Shown piece after piece: positions 42,201 through 49,679 of a stretch of DNA of 64,000 nt. The stretch's first letter is position 1; each line of letters begins with the position of its first letter. Below the pieces are notes generated by a model. It was not told where the DNA came from and ran no database searches. It worked only from the letters and a program-made list of their open reading frames with translations. Source of the stretch: JAOUEA01 sp041287635 (GTDB lineage: Bacteria > Actinomycetota > UBA4738 > HRBIN12); the NCBI GenBank assembly GCA_041287635.1, contig JBGGNG010000057.1, positions 66,099 through 130,098 of the forward strand. The letters are read 5' to 3'. Position numbers and translations under genes: made by a program.

Positions 42201-42827
42201 GTCCGCGACGTGCTCTCGTCGAAGTGCTCGCACGAGATCGCTGACCTCGAGGCACTCGGCGACGGCGACCTCGTCACGATCGGCGGCATCATCGGGGCCG
42301 TCGCCCGCAAGTACACCAAGCGCGGAGAGCCGTACGCCCAGTTCCGCCTCGAGGGCCTGGCGGGCGGCGTCAACGTGGTGGCGTTCCCGAACGTGTACGA
42401 GGCGGTGCCCGGCATGATCGAGACCGATCGCATCGTGCTCGCGGTGGGCCGAATCGATCTGCGCGGGCGTGAGTTGCAGATCCGGGCGACCGAGGTCCGT
42501 GAACCCGACCTGGGCGGCGCGTCGTCGATCGCCGCGGTGCCCGATGCGGTCGTCGTCGACCTGCCCGCCGCGGCCTGCACTCCTTCGGTCCTCGCCAAGC
42601 TCAAGGATCTCTTCGAGGCCCATCCCGGCGGGGCCCCCGTCCGGGTGCGGTTCCTGTCCTCGGGTGGTGTGACCCCGTTGGAGCTCGGCACGTACCGGGT
42701 GCACCCGGGTGGCCCTCTCCTGGGTGAGCTCCGGTCGCTGCTCGGCGGCGACGCCGCGCGGGTCGAGCGCGATCCGGCGGCCGACCCCGAAGGCAGCTCG
42801 GCCCCCCGCTCGTCCAGTCTCGTCTAG
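39243..42827 (+). CDS. dnaE: Replicative DNA polymerase III alpha subunit
   Basis: The main chromosomal replicase, 1194 residues. The PHP domain is intact (FVHLHVHSEYSLLDG; TDHGSMFG), unlike DnaE2. Palm acids are in MPDIDMDFDERRRDEV and LKMDFLGLRNL. Fingers and the helix-hairpin-helix region follow, with YGFNASHACAYGYVAYQTAY. QFSLF at residues 936-940 matches the sliding-clamp binding motif. An OB-fold near residues 1010-1080 includes TIGGIIGAVARKYTKRG. The intact PHP suggests proofreading in cis, as in mycobacteria. Its TAG stop shares CTAG with the convergent gene. Confidence 0.96.
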   Translation: MTDRSDGFVHLHVHSEYSLLDGAARIEAPASNPGAPTIFTEAQRLGMPAVAVTDHGSMFGTLRFFEAAREAGVKPIIGVEAYVAPGSRFDRNPGESEEKYYHLTLLARNEAGYRNLLKLVSAAYLEGFYHRPRMDKQLMAEHAEGITCLSGCLSSEVSVQLLNGQQERARQTASEYRDIFGADGFYIEVQDHGIGDQRKILRQQFDLGRDLGIPVVATNDLHYTLKEDAKPHDVLLCIQQQKVQTDLKRLRFDADEFYLKSAEEMRHVFAEAPEACDNTLTIAESVELDLVYGDRAPADQRYHLPRFETPGGLDRDTYLRQLVDDGAVARYGEITPEIRKRINHELGVITSMGFGGYFLIVWDLIRHARDQGIRVGPGRGSAAGSVVSYALRITDLDPLRYGLLFERFLNPERIQMPDIDMDFDERRRDEVIRYATEKYGVDHVAQIVTFQTIKGKQGIRDAARVLGFPPVVGDRLCKMYPPAVMGRDYPIEDALKLSPDLANAYEREPEAKEIVETARALEGLRREDSVHAAGVVIGDAPLVNYLPLKLSKDSRDDSKKVVTQFDMNGVEALGLLKMDFLGLRNLSVIEDTLRHLRARGVELDIDHVALDDPGTYAMLQRAETTGVFQMESAGMRNLIKVLKPDRFEDLMALVALYRPGPLNNGLHTEYAERKHGRRQVTYPHDDLEPILRDTYGVMIYQEQVMQVAVALAGFSMGEADTLRKAMGKKKLDVLMPFKEKFIAGAVDKGYPRTLADDMFDMIVPFADYGFNASHACAYGYVAYQTAYLMAHHPVEYMAAILTSVKDDKDRKPYYLYACRGMDIEVLPPDVNESETDFAPAPGGVPAIRYGLSAVRNVGEGAVTKIIEARRADGAFTSFSDFCRKVDPGVLTKRVFESLAQAGAFGSLGYTRQGLLQAQDKVSGPILAERKAEEAGQFSLFGAGDDTSAAGAIDESVLEAEEFDKRTLLRLEKEMLGQFVTDHPLLEVRDVLSSKCSHEIADLEALGDGDLVTIGGIIGAVARKYTKRGEPYAQFRLEGLAGGVNVVAFPNVYEAVPGMIETDRIVLAVGRIDLRGRELQIRATEVREPDLGGASSIAAVPDAVVVDLPAAACTPSVLAKLKDLFEAHPGGAPVRVRFLSSGGVTPLELGTYRVHPGGPLLGELRSLLGGDAARVERDPAADPEGSSAPRSSSLV

Positions 42828-43447
42828 TTGGGGCTCACGTCGAGGCCGGCGCCGCCCACCCCGGCGCCGAGCGCTCGCACCAAGGCCGTCTCGTGCCGGA
42901 AGATGCCGCGCACCGCGGCGAGCCGGGCACCCGCGCCGGCCAGCTCCAGCAGCGCCTGATGCGTCGGCACGAGGGCGGGGGTTGCCGCGGCGAGCACGTA
43001 GCTCGCGGCCACGGGGTCGTGAGGGGCCGAGGCGACCTGCCCGGCGGGTTCACCCGTGACGGACAGGTACCCCGAGAGGGCGTCGGCGGCGGCCTCGACG
43101 TCGTCGGTGCCGGCGCCCCCCTCGTCGGGGAAGAGCTCGATCTGCCAGATCGGGTACGGGTCCTCACGATCCGGCGCGATCAGCGCGACGCGGTCCCGGC
43201 CGACGATGCGCAGGCGGTGCGAACCGTCCTCGTCGCGATCGTGGACCTCGATCGCGACCGTGACACCGACACGGTAGGGCTCGTAGGAACCGCCCACCTC
43301 CTGTCCGTGACGGATCGCGACTACGGCGAACGTGCCGGCAGGGAGCACGTCGTCCATCAGGGCCCGGTAACGGGGCTCGAAGACCCGCAGCCCCATCGCC
43401 TGACCGGGGAACAACACGGTGTGCAGCGCGAAGACGGGCATCTCCAT
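42824..43447 (-). CDS. LON N-terminal (substrate-binding) domain protein
   Basis: A 207-residue stand-alone Lon-N (PUA-like) domain protein without ATPase or protease parts. MEMPVFALHTVLFPGQAMGL then RVFEPRYRALMDDV is diagnostic. RLRIVGRDRVALI and a helical C-terminus follow. Role unknown; such proteins may act as adaptors for proteolysis. I chose the ATG at 43447; a frame to 43486 extends into the hisA-like promoter. CATCAT ends six bases before the ATG, so it may be leaderless. It ends tail-to-tail with dnaE on a shared CTAG. Confidence 0.87.
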   Translation of the reverse strand: MEMPVFALHTVLFPGQAMGLRVFEPRYRALMDDVLPAGTFAVVAIRHGQEVGGSYEPYRVGVTVAIEVHDRDEDGSHRLRIVGRDRVALIAPDREDPYPIWQIELFPDEGGAGTDDVEAAADALSGYLSVTGEPAGQVASAPHDPVAASYVLAAATPALVPTHQALLELAGAGARLAAVRGIFRHETALVRALGAGVGGAGLDVSPN

Positions 43448-43487
43448 GCACCCATGATGCCAGCGCACGGCCGATAGGGTTCCCACG

Positions 43488-44201
43488 ATGGGTTTCGAGG
43501 TGATCCCCGCGATCGACGTCTCCGGCGGACGGCTCGCGTCCTACTCGCCCGCGGGACCCGTCCCCGAGAGCGCGTTCGACGGCGACCCGCTCGCCGCAGC
43601 CGGTGAATACGCCGCAGCGGGAGCGCGATGGGTGCACGTCGTCGACCTGGACCTCGCGTTCGACGGCTTCGCGCGCAACCTCGACGTCGTGCGCGCGATC
43701 GTGCCGCTCGGTGTACGCGTGCAGGCGAGCGGGGGCATCCGCACGATCGCCGACGCGCAGGCGGCGCTCGACGCAGGCGCCTCTCGCGTCGTGCTCGGAT
43801 CGGGCGCGCTCGCAGAGGAAGCCGGCGCCCTCGATGCGATCGAGCGCTTCAGCGGCCGGATCATCGTCGGTATCGAGGTGGAGGGCGGCCGCATCCGATC
43901 ACGGGGAGCCGACGGCGTGGATCTCCCGCTCGTCGAAACCCTGGGCTGGCTGGTGGCCGGGGGCGCGCCGGCGTTCCTGGTGACCGCGGTCGCTCGGGTC
44001 GGAAGCCTCATGGGTCCCGACGTCGCGGTGGTCAAGAGGGTCATCCGGGCGGGCCGTCCGGTGATCGCCGCGGGGGGCATCTCCAGCATCGAGGACCTCA
44101 AGGGCCTCCGCGCGTCGGGGGCCTCCGGCGCCGTCGTGGGCCGCGCCGCCCTCGAGGGTGGGCTCGATCTCGAGGGAGCCCTGAGCCTCGGGCTCGGGTG
44201 A
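43488..44201 (+). CDS. HisA/PriA-fold TIM-barrel protein with altered catalytic residues
   Basis: A half-barrel-repeat TIM protein of 237 residues that aligns along its length with HisA/PriA: VIPAIDVSGGR at the start, WVHVVDLDLAFDG, QASGGIRTIADAQAAL, VIAAGGISSIEDLKGL. D10, the first catalytic Asp, is kept. The position of the second (normally in TDI-x-x-DG) reads VTAVARVGSL, with Ala at 167 and Val at 171. The usual Asp of strand 5 reads GIEVEGG, with Glu at 130. It sits 39 bases before trpC, where a bifunctional PriA (HisA plus TrpF) would fit, but canonical chemistry looks impaired. TAGGGT ends seven bases before the ATG. Confidence 0.75.
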   Translation: MGFEVIPAIDVSGGRLASYSPAGPVPESAFDGDPLAAAGEYAAAGARWVHVVDLDLAFDGFARNLDVVRAIVPLGVRVQASGGIRTIADAQAALDAGASRVVLGSGALAEEAGALDAIERFSGRIIVGIEVEGGRIRSRGADGVDLPLVETLGWLVAGGAPAFLVTAVARVGSLMGPDVAVVKRVIRAGRPVIAAGGISSIEDLKGLRASGASGAVVGRAALEGGLDLEGALSLGLG

Positions 44202-44240
44202 GCGGGGTACGGCAGACCTGTCGGTAGACTCGCGGGCTCG

Positions 44241-45050
44241 ATGGGATTCCTCACCGACTTCGTCTCCGGGGTTCGACGCGACCTCCGCGACCGCCCCCTC
44301 GACGAGGGGGCCCTCCTGTCCCGCGCGCAGGCTCGGCCCCCGGCCCGCGGGTTCGTCGCCGCGCTGCGCGAGCGGACGCCGGCCTTGATCGCCGAGATCA
44401 AGCGCGCCTCACCGAGCGCCGGCTCGATCGCCGACGGAGCCGATCCGATCTCCCAGGCGATCGCCTACGCCGACGCAGGCGCCGCGGCGATCTCGGTGCT
44501 GACCGAGCCACGCCACTTCCATGGGTCGCTCTCCGACCTCGAGGCCGCGCGGGTGAGCGTGCAGGTGCCGTTGCTGCGCAAGGACTTCTTGGTTCATCCG
44601 GCGCAGGTGATCGAAGCGCGCGCGCACGGCGCCGACGCCGTGCTGCTGATCACGGCGGCGCTCACCGACGACGAGCTTGCGGCGATGCTCGCGATGGCCG
44701 GAGATCTCGGCATGGGTGCCCTCGTCGAGACCCACACCGCCGATGAGCTCGATCGCGCGATCGCGTGCGGCGCCGAGGTGATCGGAGTCAACGCTCGCGA
44801 GCTCGAGTCCCTCGAGGTCGACGTCGCGGGTGCGCTCGAGCTCATGCGACGCGTCCCCGGCGAGCGGGTGGCCGTCTTCGAGTCGGGCCTGAGGACACGA
44901 GCCGACGTCGACGCCGCCGTCGACGCCGGGGCGTCTGCCATCCTGGTGGGCGAGGCCCTGATGCGCGCCGCCGATCCGCGCGCCGCTGTGCGCGAACTCA
45001 TCGGTGGTTCCGCCCACGACCCGAACGACGAGGAGACCAGCCCGGCATGA
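44241..45050 (+). CDS. trpC: Indole-3-glycerol phosphate synthase TrpC
   Basis: Closes the indole ring in tryptophan synthesis. 269 residues. ALIAEIKRASPSAGSIAD holds the first catalytic lysine, LLRKDFLVHPAQVIEARAHG the second, LVETHTADELDRAI a catalytic Glu, and VAVFESGLRTRADVDAA the phosphate site. The usual NNRNL reads VNARELESLEVD. TAGACT (44225-44230) ends ten bases before the ATG, suggesting its own promoter with almost no leader. Overlaps trpB by four bases. Confidence 0.93.
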   Translation: MGFLTDFVSGVRRDLRDRPLDEGALLSRAQARPPARGFVAALRERTPALIAEIKRASPSAGSIADGADPISQAIAYADAGAAAISVLTEPRHFHGSLSDLEAARVSVQVPLLRKDFLVHPAQVIEARAHGADAVLLITAALTDDELAAMLAMAGDLGMGALVETHTADELDRAIACGAEVIGVNARELESLEVDVAGALELMRRVPGERVAVFESGLRTRADVDAAVDAGASAILVGEALMRAADPRAAVRELIGGSAHDPNDEETSPA

Positions 45051-46258
45051 GTCCCGACACCGCCACGCCACCCCTGCCGACCGTGCCCGACGAGCGCGGA
45101 CGCTTCGGGGACTACGGGGGCCGGTACGTGCCCGAGGTGCTGATCCCCGCGCTCGACGAGCTCGCGGACGCCTGGGCGCGTCTGCGCGACGATCCCGGGT
45201 TCCGCGGCGAGCTCGGCGCGCTGAGCCGCGACTTCGTCGGACGTCCGACGCCGATCACCCACGCTGCCCGCCTCTCCGCCGAGCTCGGGTACGAGGTCTG
45301 GTTGAAGCGCGAGGACCTCGCCCACACGGGAGCCCACAAGATCAACAACGCGCTCGGTCAGGCGCTGCTCGCCAAGCGACTCGGGAAGCGGCGCATCATC
45401 GCCGAGACCGGCGCCGGACAGCACGGGGTGGCCGCCGCCACGGCGTGCGCGCTGCTCGGGCTCCCGTGTGTCGTCTACATGGGCGAGGAGGACACGCATC
45501 GCCAGGCGCCGAACGTCGCGCGCATGAAGCTGCTCGGCGCCGAGGTCGTGCCCGTCACCGCCGGCACCAAGACGCTGAAGGAAGCCGTGAACGAAGCGCT
45601 GCGCGACTGGGCGGCCACGGTCACCGATACCCACTACATCATCGGGTCGGTGGTGGGGCCCCACCCGTTCCCGCAGCTCGTTCGCGACCTGCAGCGGGTG
45701 ATCGGCGACGAGGCCCGAGCCCAGTACGCCGAGCGACTGGGCGGCGATCCCGAGGTCGTCGTGGCGTGCGTGGGCGGAGTGTCCAACGCGATCGGCATGT
45801 TCACGGCGTTCGTCGGCACCCCCGGCGTGCGCCTGATCGGGGTGGAGGCGGGCGGCCGCGGTATGAACCTGGGGGAGCACTGCTCCTCGATCACCCAGGG
45901 GCAGCCGGGTGTGCTGCACGGCGCGATGATGTACCTGCTGCAGGACGCCGAGGGGCAGATCATCGAGACCCACTCGATCTCGGCCGGCCTCGACTACCCG
46001 GGCGTGGGGCCCGAGCACGCGTGGCTGCACGACGAGGGGCTCGCGGAGTACGTGAGCGCCTCCGACGAGGACGCGCTCACCGGCTTCCAGGCGCTCGCGC
46101 GCACAGAGGGCATCCTGCCGGCGTTGGAGCCCGCCCACGTGATCGGCTGGCTGCTGCACCGCCCCCTGCCCGAGGGCGCCCGGGTCCTCGTCTGCCTCTC
46201 GGGCCGGGGCGACAAGGACCTCGACACCGTGCTCGCGGCGCTGGAGTCTCGGGCCTGA
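45047..46258 (+). CDS. trpB: Tryptophan synthase beta chain
   Basis: A PLP enzyme joining indole and serine to make tryptophan, 403 residues. FGDYGGRYVPEVLIPALDEL is the N-terminal hallmark of the TrpB1 type. The PLP lysine is in LAHTGAHKINNALGQALLA near residue 100. ETGAGQHGVAAATACALLGL and VGGVSNAIGMF (the phosphate-binding loop, here CVGGVSNAIG) follow. ATG overlaps the trpC stop (ATGA), and the TGA shares a base with trpA. Confidence 0.95.
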   Translation: MSPDTATPPLPTVPDERGRFGDYGGRYVPEVLIPALDELADAWARLRDDPGFRGELGALSRDFVGRPTPITHAARLSAELGYEVWLKREDLAHTGAHKINNALGQALLAKRLGKRRIIAETGAGQHGVAAATACALLGLPCVVYMGEEDTHRQAPNVARMKLLGAEVVPVTAGTKTLKEAVNEALRDWAATVTDTHYIIGSVVGPHPFPQLVRDLQRVIGDEARAQYAERLGGDPEVVVACVGGVSNAIGMFTAFVGTPGVRLIGVEAGGRGMNLGEHCSSITQGQPGVLHGAMMYLLQDAEGQIIETHSISAGLDYPGVGPEHAWLHDEGLAEYVSASDEDALTGFQALARTEGILPALEPAHVIGWLLHRPLPEGARVLVCLSGRGDKDLDTVLAALESRA

Positions 46259-47031
46259 TGGGCGCCCTGGAGGCCGCGCTCCGGGCGCGTCGCGACCTCG
46301 GTGGACGTTCGTTCGTCCCCTACCTGACCGGCGGCTTCCCGGGGGTCGATCCGGCCCTGCTGCGGGCCGTGGCCAACGCCGGCGCCGACGCGATCGAGGT
46401 GGGGGTGCCGCACTCCGACCCGGTGATGGACGGGGGAGTGATCCAGGAGGCGTCCTCAGCCGCGCTCGCCGCCGGCACCCGTCCGTCCGACGTGCTCGCG
46501 ACGATCCGCGACGCCGCGCTCGACATCCCCGTCGCCGTGATGACCTACGTGAATCCCGTGCTCCGTCGCGGGGTCGGGGCGTTCCTGGACGAGGCGCACG
46601 ACGCGGGCGTCTCAGGCATCATCGTGCCGGATCTGCCGGTCGACGAGGCCGAGACCTTCGACGCGGCCTGTGCGGCCAAGGGCATCGACGCCGTCCTGCT
46701 GGCGGCCCCGGGGGCCAAGCCTGCGCGGCTGGCCGACATCGGAGCCAGGTCGCGTGGGTTCGTCTACTGCGTGGCGACGTACGGCGTCACCGGAGCACGA
46801 GATGCGCTGGGCGGCAGTGCTCAGGAGCTGGTCTCCGCCCTCCGTCCCCTCACCGACCTGCCCCTCCTGGTGGGGGTCGGGATCGGCACACCCGATCAGG
46901 CTCACCAGGCCGGCGAGTTCGCCGACGGCGTTATCGTCGGCAGCGCCCTGATGGCCCGACTGGTGCAGGGCGACCGACGCGGCATGCTCGGCCTGGCGCG
47001 ATCGTTCCGCGAGGCCCTCCCACCGGCGTGA
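46258..47031 (+). CDS. trpA: Tryptophan synthase alpha chain
   Basis: Cleaves indole-3-glycerol phosphate to indole for channelling into TrpB. 257 residues. FVPYLTGGFPGVDPALL starts the barrel; the catalytic Glu and Asp are in AIEVGVPHSDPVMDGG (near residues 47-58). YVNPVLRRGVGAF, VPDLPVDEA and GVGIGTPDQA complete the family pattern. Last gene of the trp run; trpE, trpG and trpD are not in the window. Confidence 0.94.
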   Translation: MGALEAALRARRDLGGRSFVPYLTGGFPGVDPALLRAVANAGADAIEVGVPHSDPVMDGGVIQEASSAALAAGTRPSDVLATIRDAALDIPVAVMTYVNPVLRRGVGAFLDEAHDAGVSGIIVPDLPVDEAETFDAACAAKGIDAVLLAAPGAKPARLADIGARSRGFVYCVATYGVTGARDALGGSAQELVSALRPLTDLPLLVGVGIGTPDQAHQAGEFADGVIVGSALMARLVQGDRRGMLGLARSFREALPPA

Positions 47032-47177
47032 TCGGTCCCCCGGGCAGAGGTGGCGGGCATCCCGATGGGACCCGTCGAACGTATGCACGTGCAGGCCGAT
47101 CCGACGGAGCGATTGGCTTGAAGGTGCGGGATGTGATACCAACACGCGTCCCGAAGCACTCAAGGGAAGGGGGCCCG

Positions 47178-48494
47178 ATGAAGCGTCGACCTTGGCTGAC
47201 GGTGATCGCCACCGTCGCCGCGCTCGCCCTGGTGGCGAGCGCTTGCTCCAACGACGACGGTGGTGGCGACAGCGGCGGCGGCGACACCGAGACCGCGGCA
47301 GCCGACGAGTTCGGCACGGTCGAGATCGCGGAGGGCGAGCCGATCAACATCGGTTCGCTGCTGGTGATCTCTGGCGCCGACGCCGCGCTCGGTCAGGACA
47401 GCCAGAACGGCGCCGTGCTCGCTGCCGACTACCTCGACGGCACGTTCGACGGCACCGACGGCCAGTTGCTCGGCCACGACATCCAGTGGTCGCACGAGGA
47501 CGAGCTCTGCACGGCCGAAGGCGGTCAGGCTGGAGGCACCGCCCTCTCGGCCGACCCGTCGATCGTGGCCGTGATCGGCACGAGCTGCTCCAGCGCGGCG
47601 TTGGGCGTCGCCGACACGATCATGTCCGAGAAGGGCATCCTGCTCTTCTCGCCGTCGAACACGAACCCGGCGCTGACCTCGGAAGAGGCGCACCAGCCGT
47701 TCTACGCGCGCACCGCGCACAACGACCGCATCCAGGGTGCGATCGTGGCCGAGTACGCCTTGAACGAGCAGGGCGCGACGAAGCTGGCGACGATTCACGA
47801 CGAGAGCCCGTACACGCAGGGCCTCACCGCGGCGGCGGCCGTCAACTTCGAGGCCGGTGACGGCACCGTGACGGTGCAGGAGCAGATCAACTCCGAGGAC
47901 ACCGACTTCAAGCCCCTATTGCGGTCGATCGCTGAGGGCGACCCCGACGTGCTGTATGCGCCGGTGTTCGTCGCGGCGTGCTCGCTGATCCTCAAGCAGG
48001 CGGCCGAGATCATGCCGGACGTCACGATCATGGCGTCGGACGGGTGCATGAGCAGCGACACGCTTAAGAACGCCGGCGACGCCGTCGACGGCGTCTTCCT
48101 GTCGTCGCCGGACATCTCGGTGTTCCAGGAGGGTGAGTTCTACTCCAACGAGTTCATCCCCGCCTACGAGGAGCAGTTCGGCACGGAGCCGACCTCGGTC
48201 TTCCACGCGCACGCCTTCGACGCGACGAACGTCCTGTTCGACGCGATCGAGCAGGTCGCGGTGGAGAACGACGACGGCTCACTGTCGATCCCTCGGACAG
48301 CCCTGCGCGACGCGGTGTTCGCGACGTCGGGGTACGAGGGCCTCACCGGCATCATCACCTGCACCGAACTGGGTGACTGTGCCACGGACGTGACGATCGG
48401 CATCTTCGAGGGCCCGAACTGGCCAGTCGAGGGTGGGGCGAAGCCCGACACACCGGTGTACAGCGACACGAAGTCGCTGGACGACGTCCTGTAG
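47178..48494 (+). CDS. livK: Branched-chain amino-acid ABC transporter binding lipoprotein
   Basis: An extracytoplasmic receptor of the Leu/Ile/Val-type family. 438 residues with a signal peptide (MKRRPWLTVIATVAALALVA) ending in the lipobox ASAC. An acidic Gly/Asp linker precedes the two-lobed periplasmic-binding fold: INIGSLLVISGADAALGQDS and VIGTSCSSAALGVADTIMSE. The ligand is not predictable. GAAGGGGGCCCG gives the ribosome-binding site. The 146 bases before it contain only a weak promoter (GATACC at 47135-47140). Followed by a strong hairpin and the transporter genes. Confidence 0.9.
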   Translation: MKRRPWLTVIATVAALALVASACSNDDGGGDSGGGDTETAAADEFGTVEIAEGEPINIGSLLVISGADAALGQDSQNGAVLAADYLDGTFDGTDGQLLGHDIQWSHEDELCTAEGGQAGGTALSADPSIVAVIGTSCSSAALGVADTIMSEKGILLFSPSNTNPALTSEEAHQPFYARTAHNDRIQGAIVAEYALNEQGATKLATIHDESPYTQGLTAAAAVNFEAGDGTVTVQEQINSEDTDFKPLLRSIAEGDPDVLYAPVFVAACSLILKQAAEIMPDVTIMASDGCMSSDTLKNAGDAVDGVFLSSPDISVFQEGEFYSNEFIPAYEEQFGTEPTSVFHAHAFDATNVLFDAIEQVAVENDDGSLSIPRTALRDAVFATSGYEGLTGIITCTELGDCATDVTIGIFEGPNWPVEGGAKPDTPVYSDTKSLDDVL

Positions 48495-48518
48495 TCCCGG
48501 AACGAGAGCACGACGGAT

Positions 48519-48550
48519 CCCCGGGCGACCGCGTGAGCGGTCGCCCGGGG
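48519..48550 (+). terminator. Strong hairpin between livK and livH
   Basis: A perfect 14-base stem (CCCCGGGCGACCGC at 48519-48532 with its complement at 48537-48550) closes on a four-base GTGA loop. No U-run follows. It most likely attenuates transcription or protects the upstream mRNA, so that the receptor is made in excess over the permeases. Confidence 0.7.
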
Positions 48551-48578
48551 GCCCATCCATGAGGGGGGCGGGCGAGGC

Positions 48579-49679
48579 GTGTCCAGTTCCGGGTCCGCAC
48601 GAACCGTCGACGCGCGGCTGAGCGGTTTCGCGACGCTCCCGTGGCGTCGCATCATCCTGGTGGTGCTCGGTGCGACGATCGCGTTCGTCGCCGTCGCGGG
48701 CGCCTACAAGACCCTCACCCTGCCGGAAGGGGAACGCTACTCCGGCGACTTCTGGATCGACCAGATCGTCAACGGGCTCGGCCAGGGAGCGATCCTCGCG
48801 CTGATCGCGCTCGGCTACACGCTCGTCTACGGCATCCTCCGCATGATCAACTTCGCCCACGGCGAGGTCTTCATGGCGGGTGCGTTCATCTCCTTCTTCT
48901 TCGCCGACGCGTATCTCAAGAGCGGGTTCCTCGACTCGAACACGTACCTCGCGCTCCTGATCCTGCTCGTCGTCTCGATCGCCGGGTCGACCCTCGTCGC
49001 GATCCTGCTTGAGCGCATCGCCTATCGGCCCCTTCGCAACGCGCCACGGCTCGTGCCGTTGATCACCGCGATCGGGGCGTCCCTCTTCATCGCGAACGCG
49101 TTCCGCGGGTTCTTCGGACCGCAGCCGTACGGCTACCCGCTGCCGACGCTGCTGCAGGGATCGATCGGGATCTTCGGGATCTCGGTAGCCAGGGTGCAGC
49201 TCCTCGTCTTCGTGACGGCGATCGTGGCGATGGTGGCCCTCCAGCTCTTCGTGAACCGCAGCCGCACCGGTCGCTCGATGCGTGCGGTCGCCGAGGACAG
49301 CGAGATCGCGAGCCTCATGGGCATCAACGTGGACCGCATCGTCGTGATCACGTTCATCGTGGGCGGCATCCTCGCAGGCATCGCCGGCCTCCTCTTCGCC
49401 CTCACGTTCCAGCAGGTGCAGTTCACGATGGGCTTCAAGCCGGGCATCGCGGCGTTCACCGCCGCCGTGCTCGGAGGCATCGGCAGCATCGGCGGTGCCG
49501 CGCTCGGCGGGTTCGTGCTGGGGGTGCTCCAGGCTGTCGGGCCGCCGCTGCTGCTGACCGGCTTCGGCATCCCGAGCCCGTTCTCACTGAAGGACGCGTT
49601 CGTGTTCCTCGTGCTGATCCTCGTGCTCGTGTTCCGACCCGGCGGCCTGCTCGGCTCCGGAGAGGCGGAGAAGGTCTGA
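48579..49679 (+). CDS. livH: Branched-chain amino-acid ABC permease LivH
   Basis: One of two membrane subunits. 366 residues with about eight transmembrane helices. The family features are LGYTLVYGILRMINFAHGEV, TGRSMRAVAEDSEIASLMGI (the loop that contacts the ATPase), and FKPGIAAFTAAVLGGIGSIG. The first helix (IILVVLGATIAFVAVAG) is preceded by a 25-residue cytoplasmic lead and an extra external loop. GTG start with GGGGGGCGGGCGAGG before it. The stop shares a base with livM (TGATG). Confidence 0.91.
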   Translation: MSSSGSARTVDARLSGFATLPWRRIILVVLGATIAFVAVAGAYKTLTLPEGERYSGDFWIDQIVNGLGQGAILALIALGYTLVYGILRMINFAHGEVFMAGAFISFFFADAYLKSGFLDSNTYLALLILLVVSIAGSTLVAILLERIAYRPLRNAPRLVPLITAIGASLFIANAFRGFFGPQPYGYPLPTLLQGSIGIFGISVARVQLLVFVTAIVAMVALQLFVNRSRTGRSMRAVAEDSEIASLMGINVDRIVVITFIVGGILAGIAGLLFALTFQQVQFTMGFKPGIAAFTAAVLGGIGSIGGAALGGFVLGVLQAVGPPLLLTGFGIPSPFSLKDAFVFLVLILVLVFRPGGLLGSGEAEKV

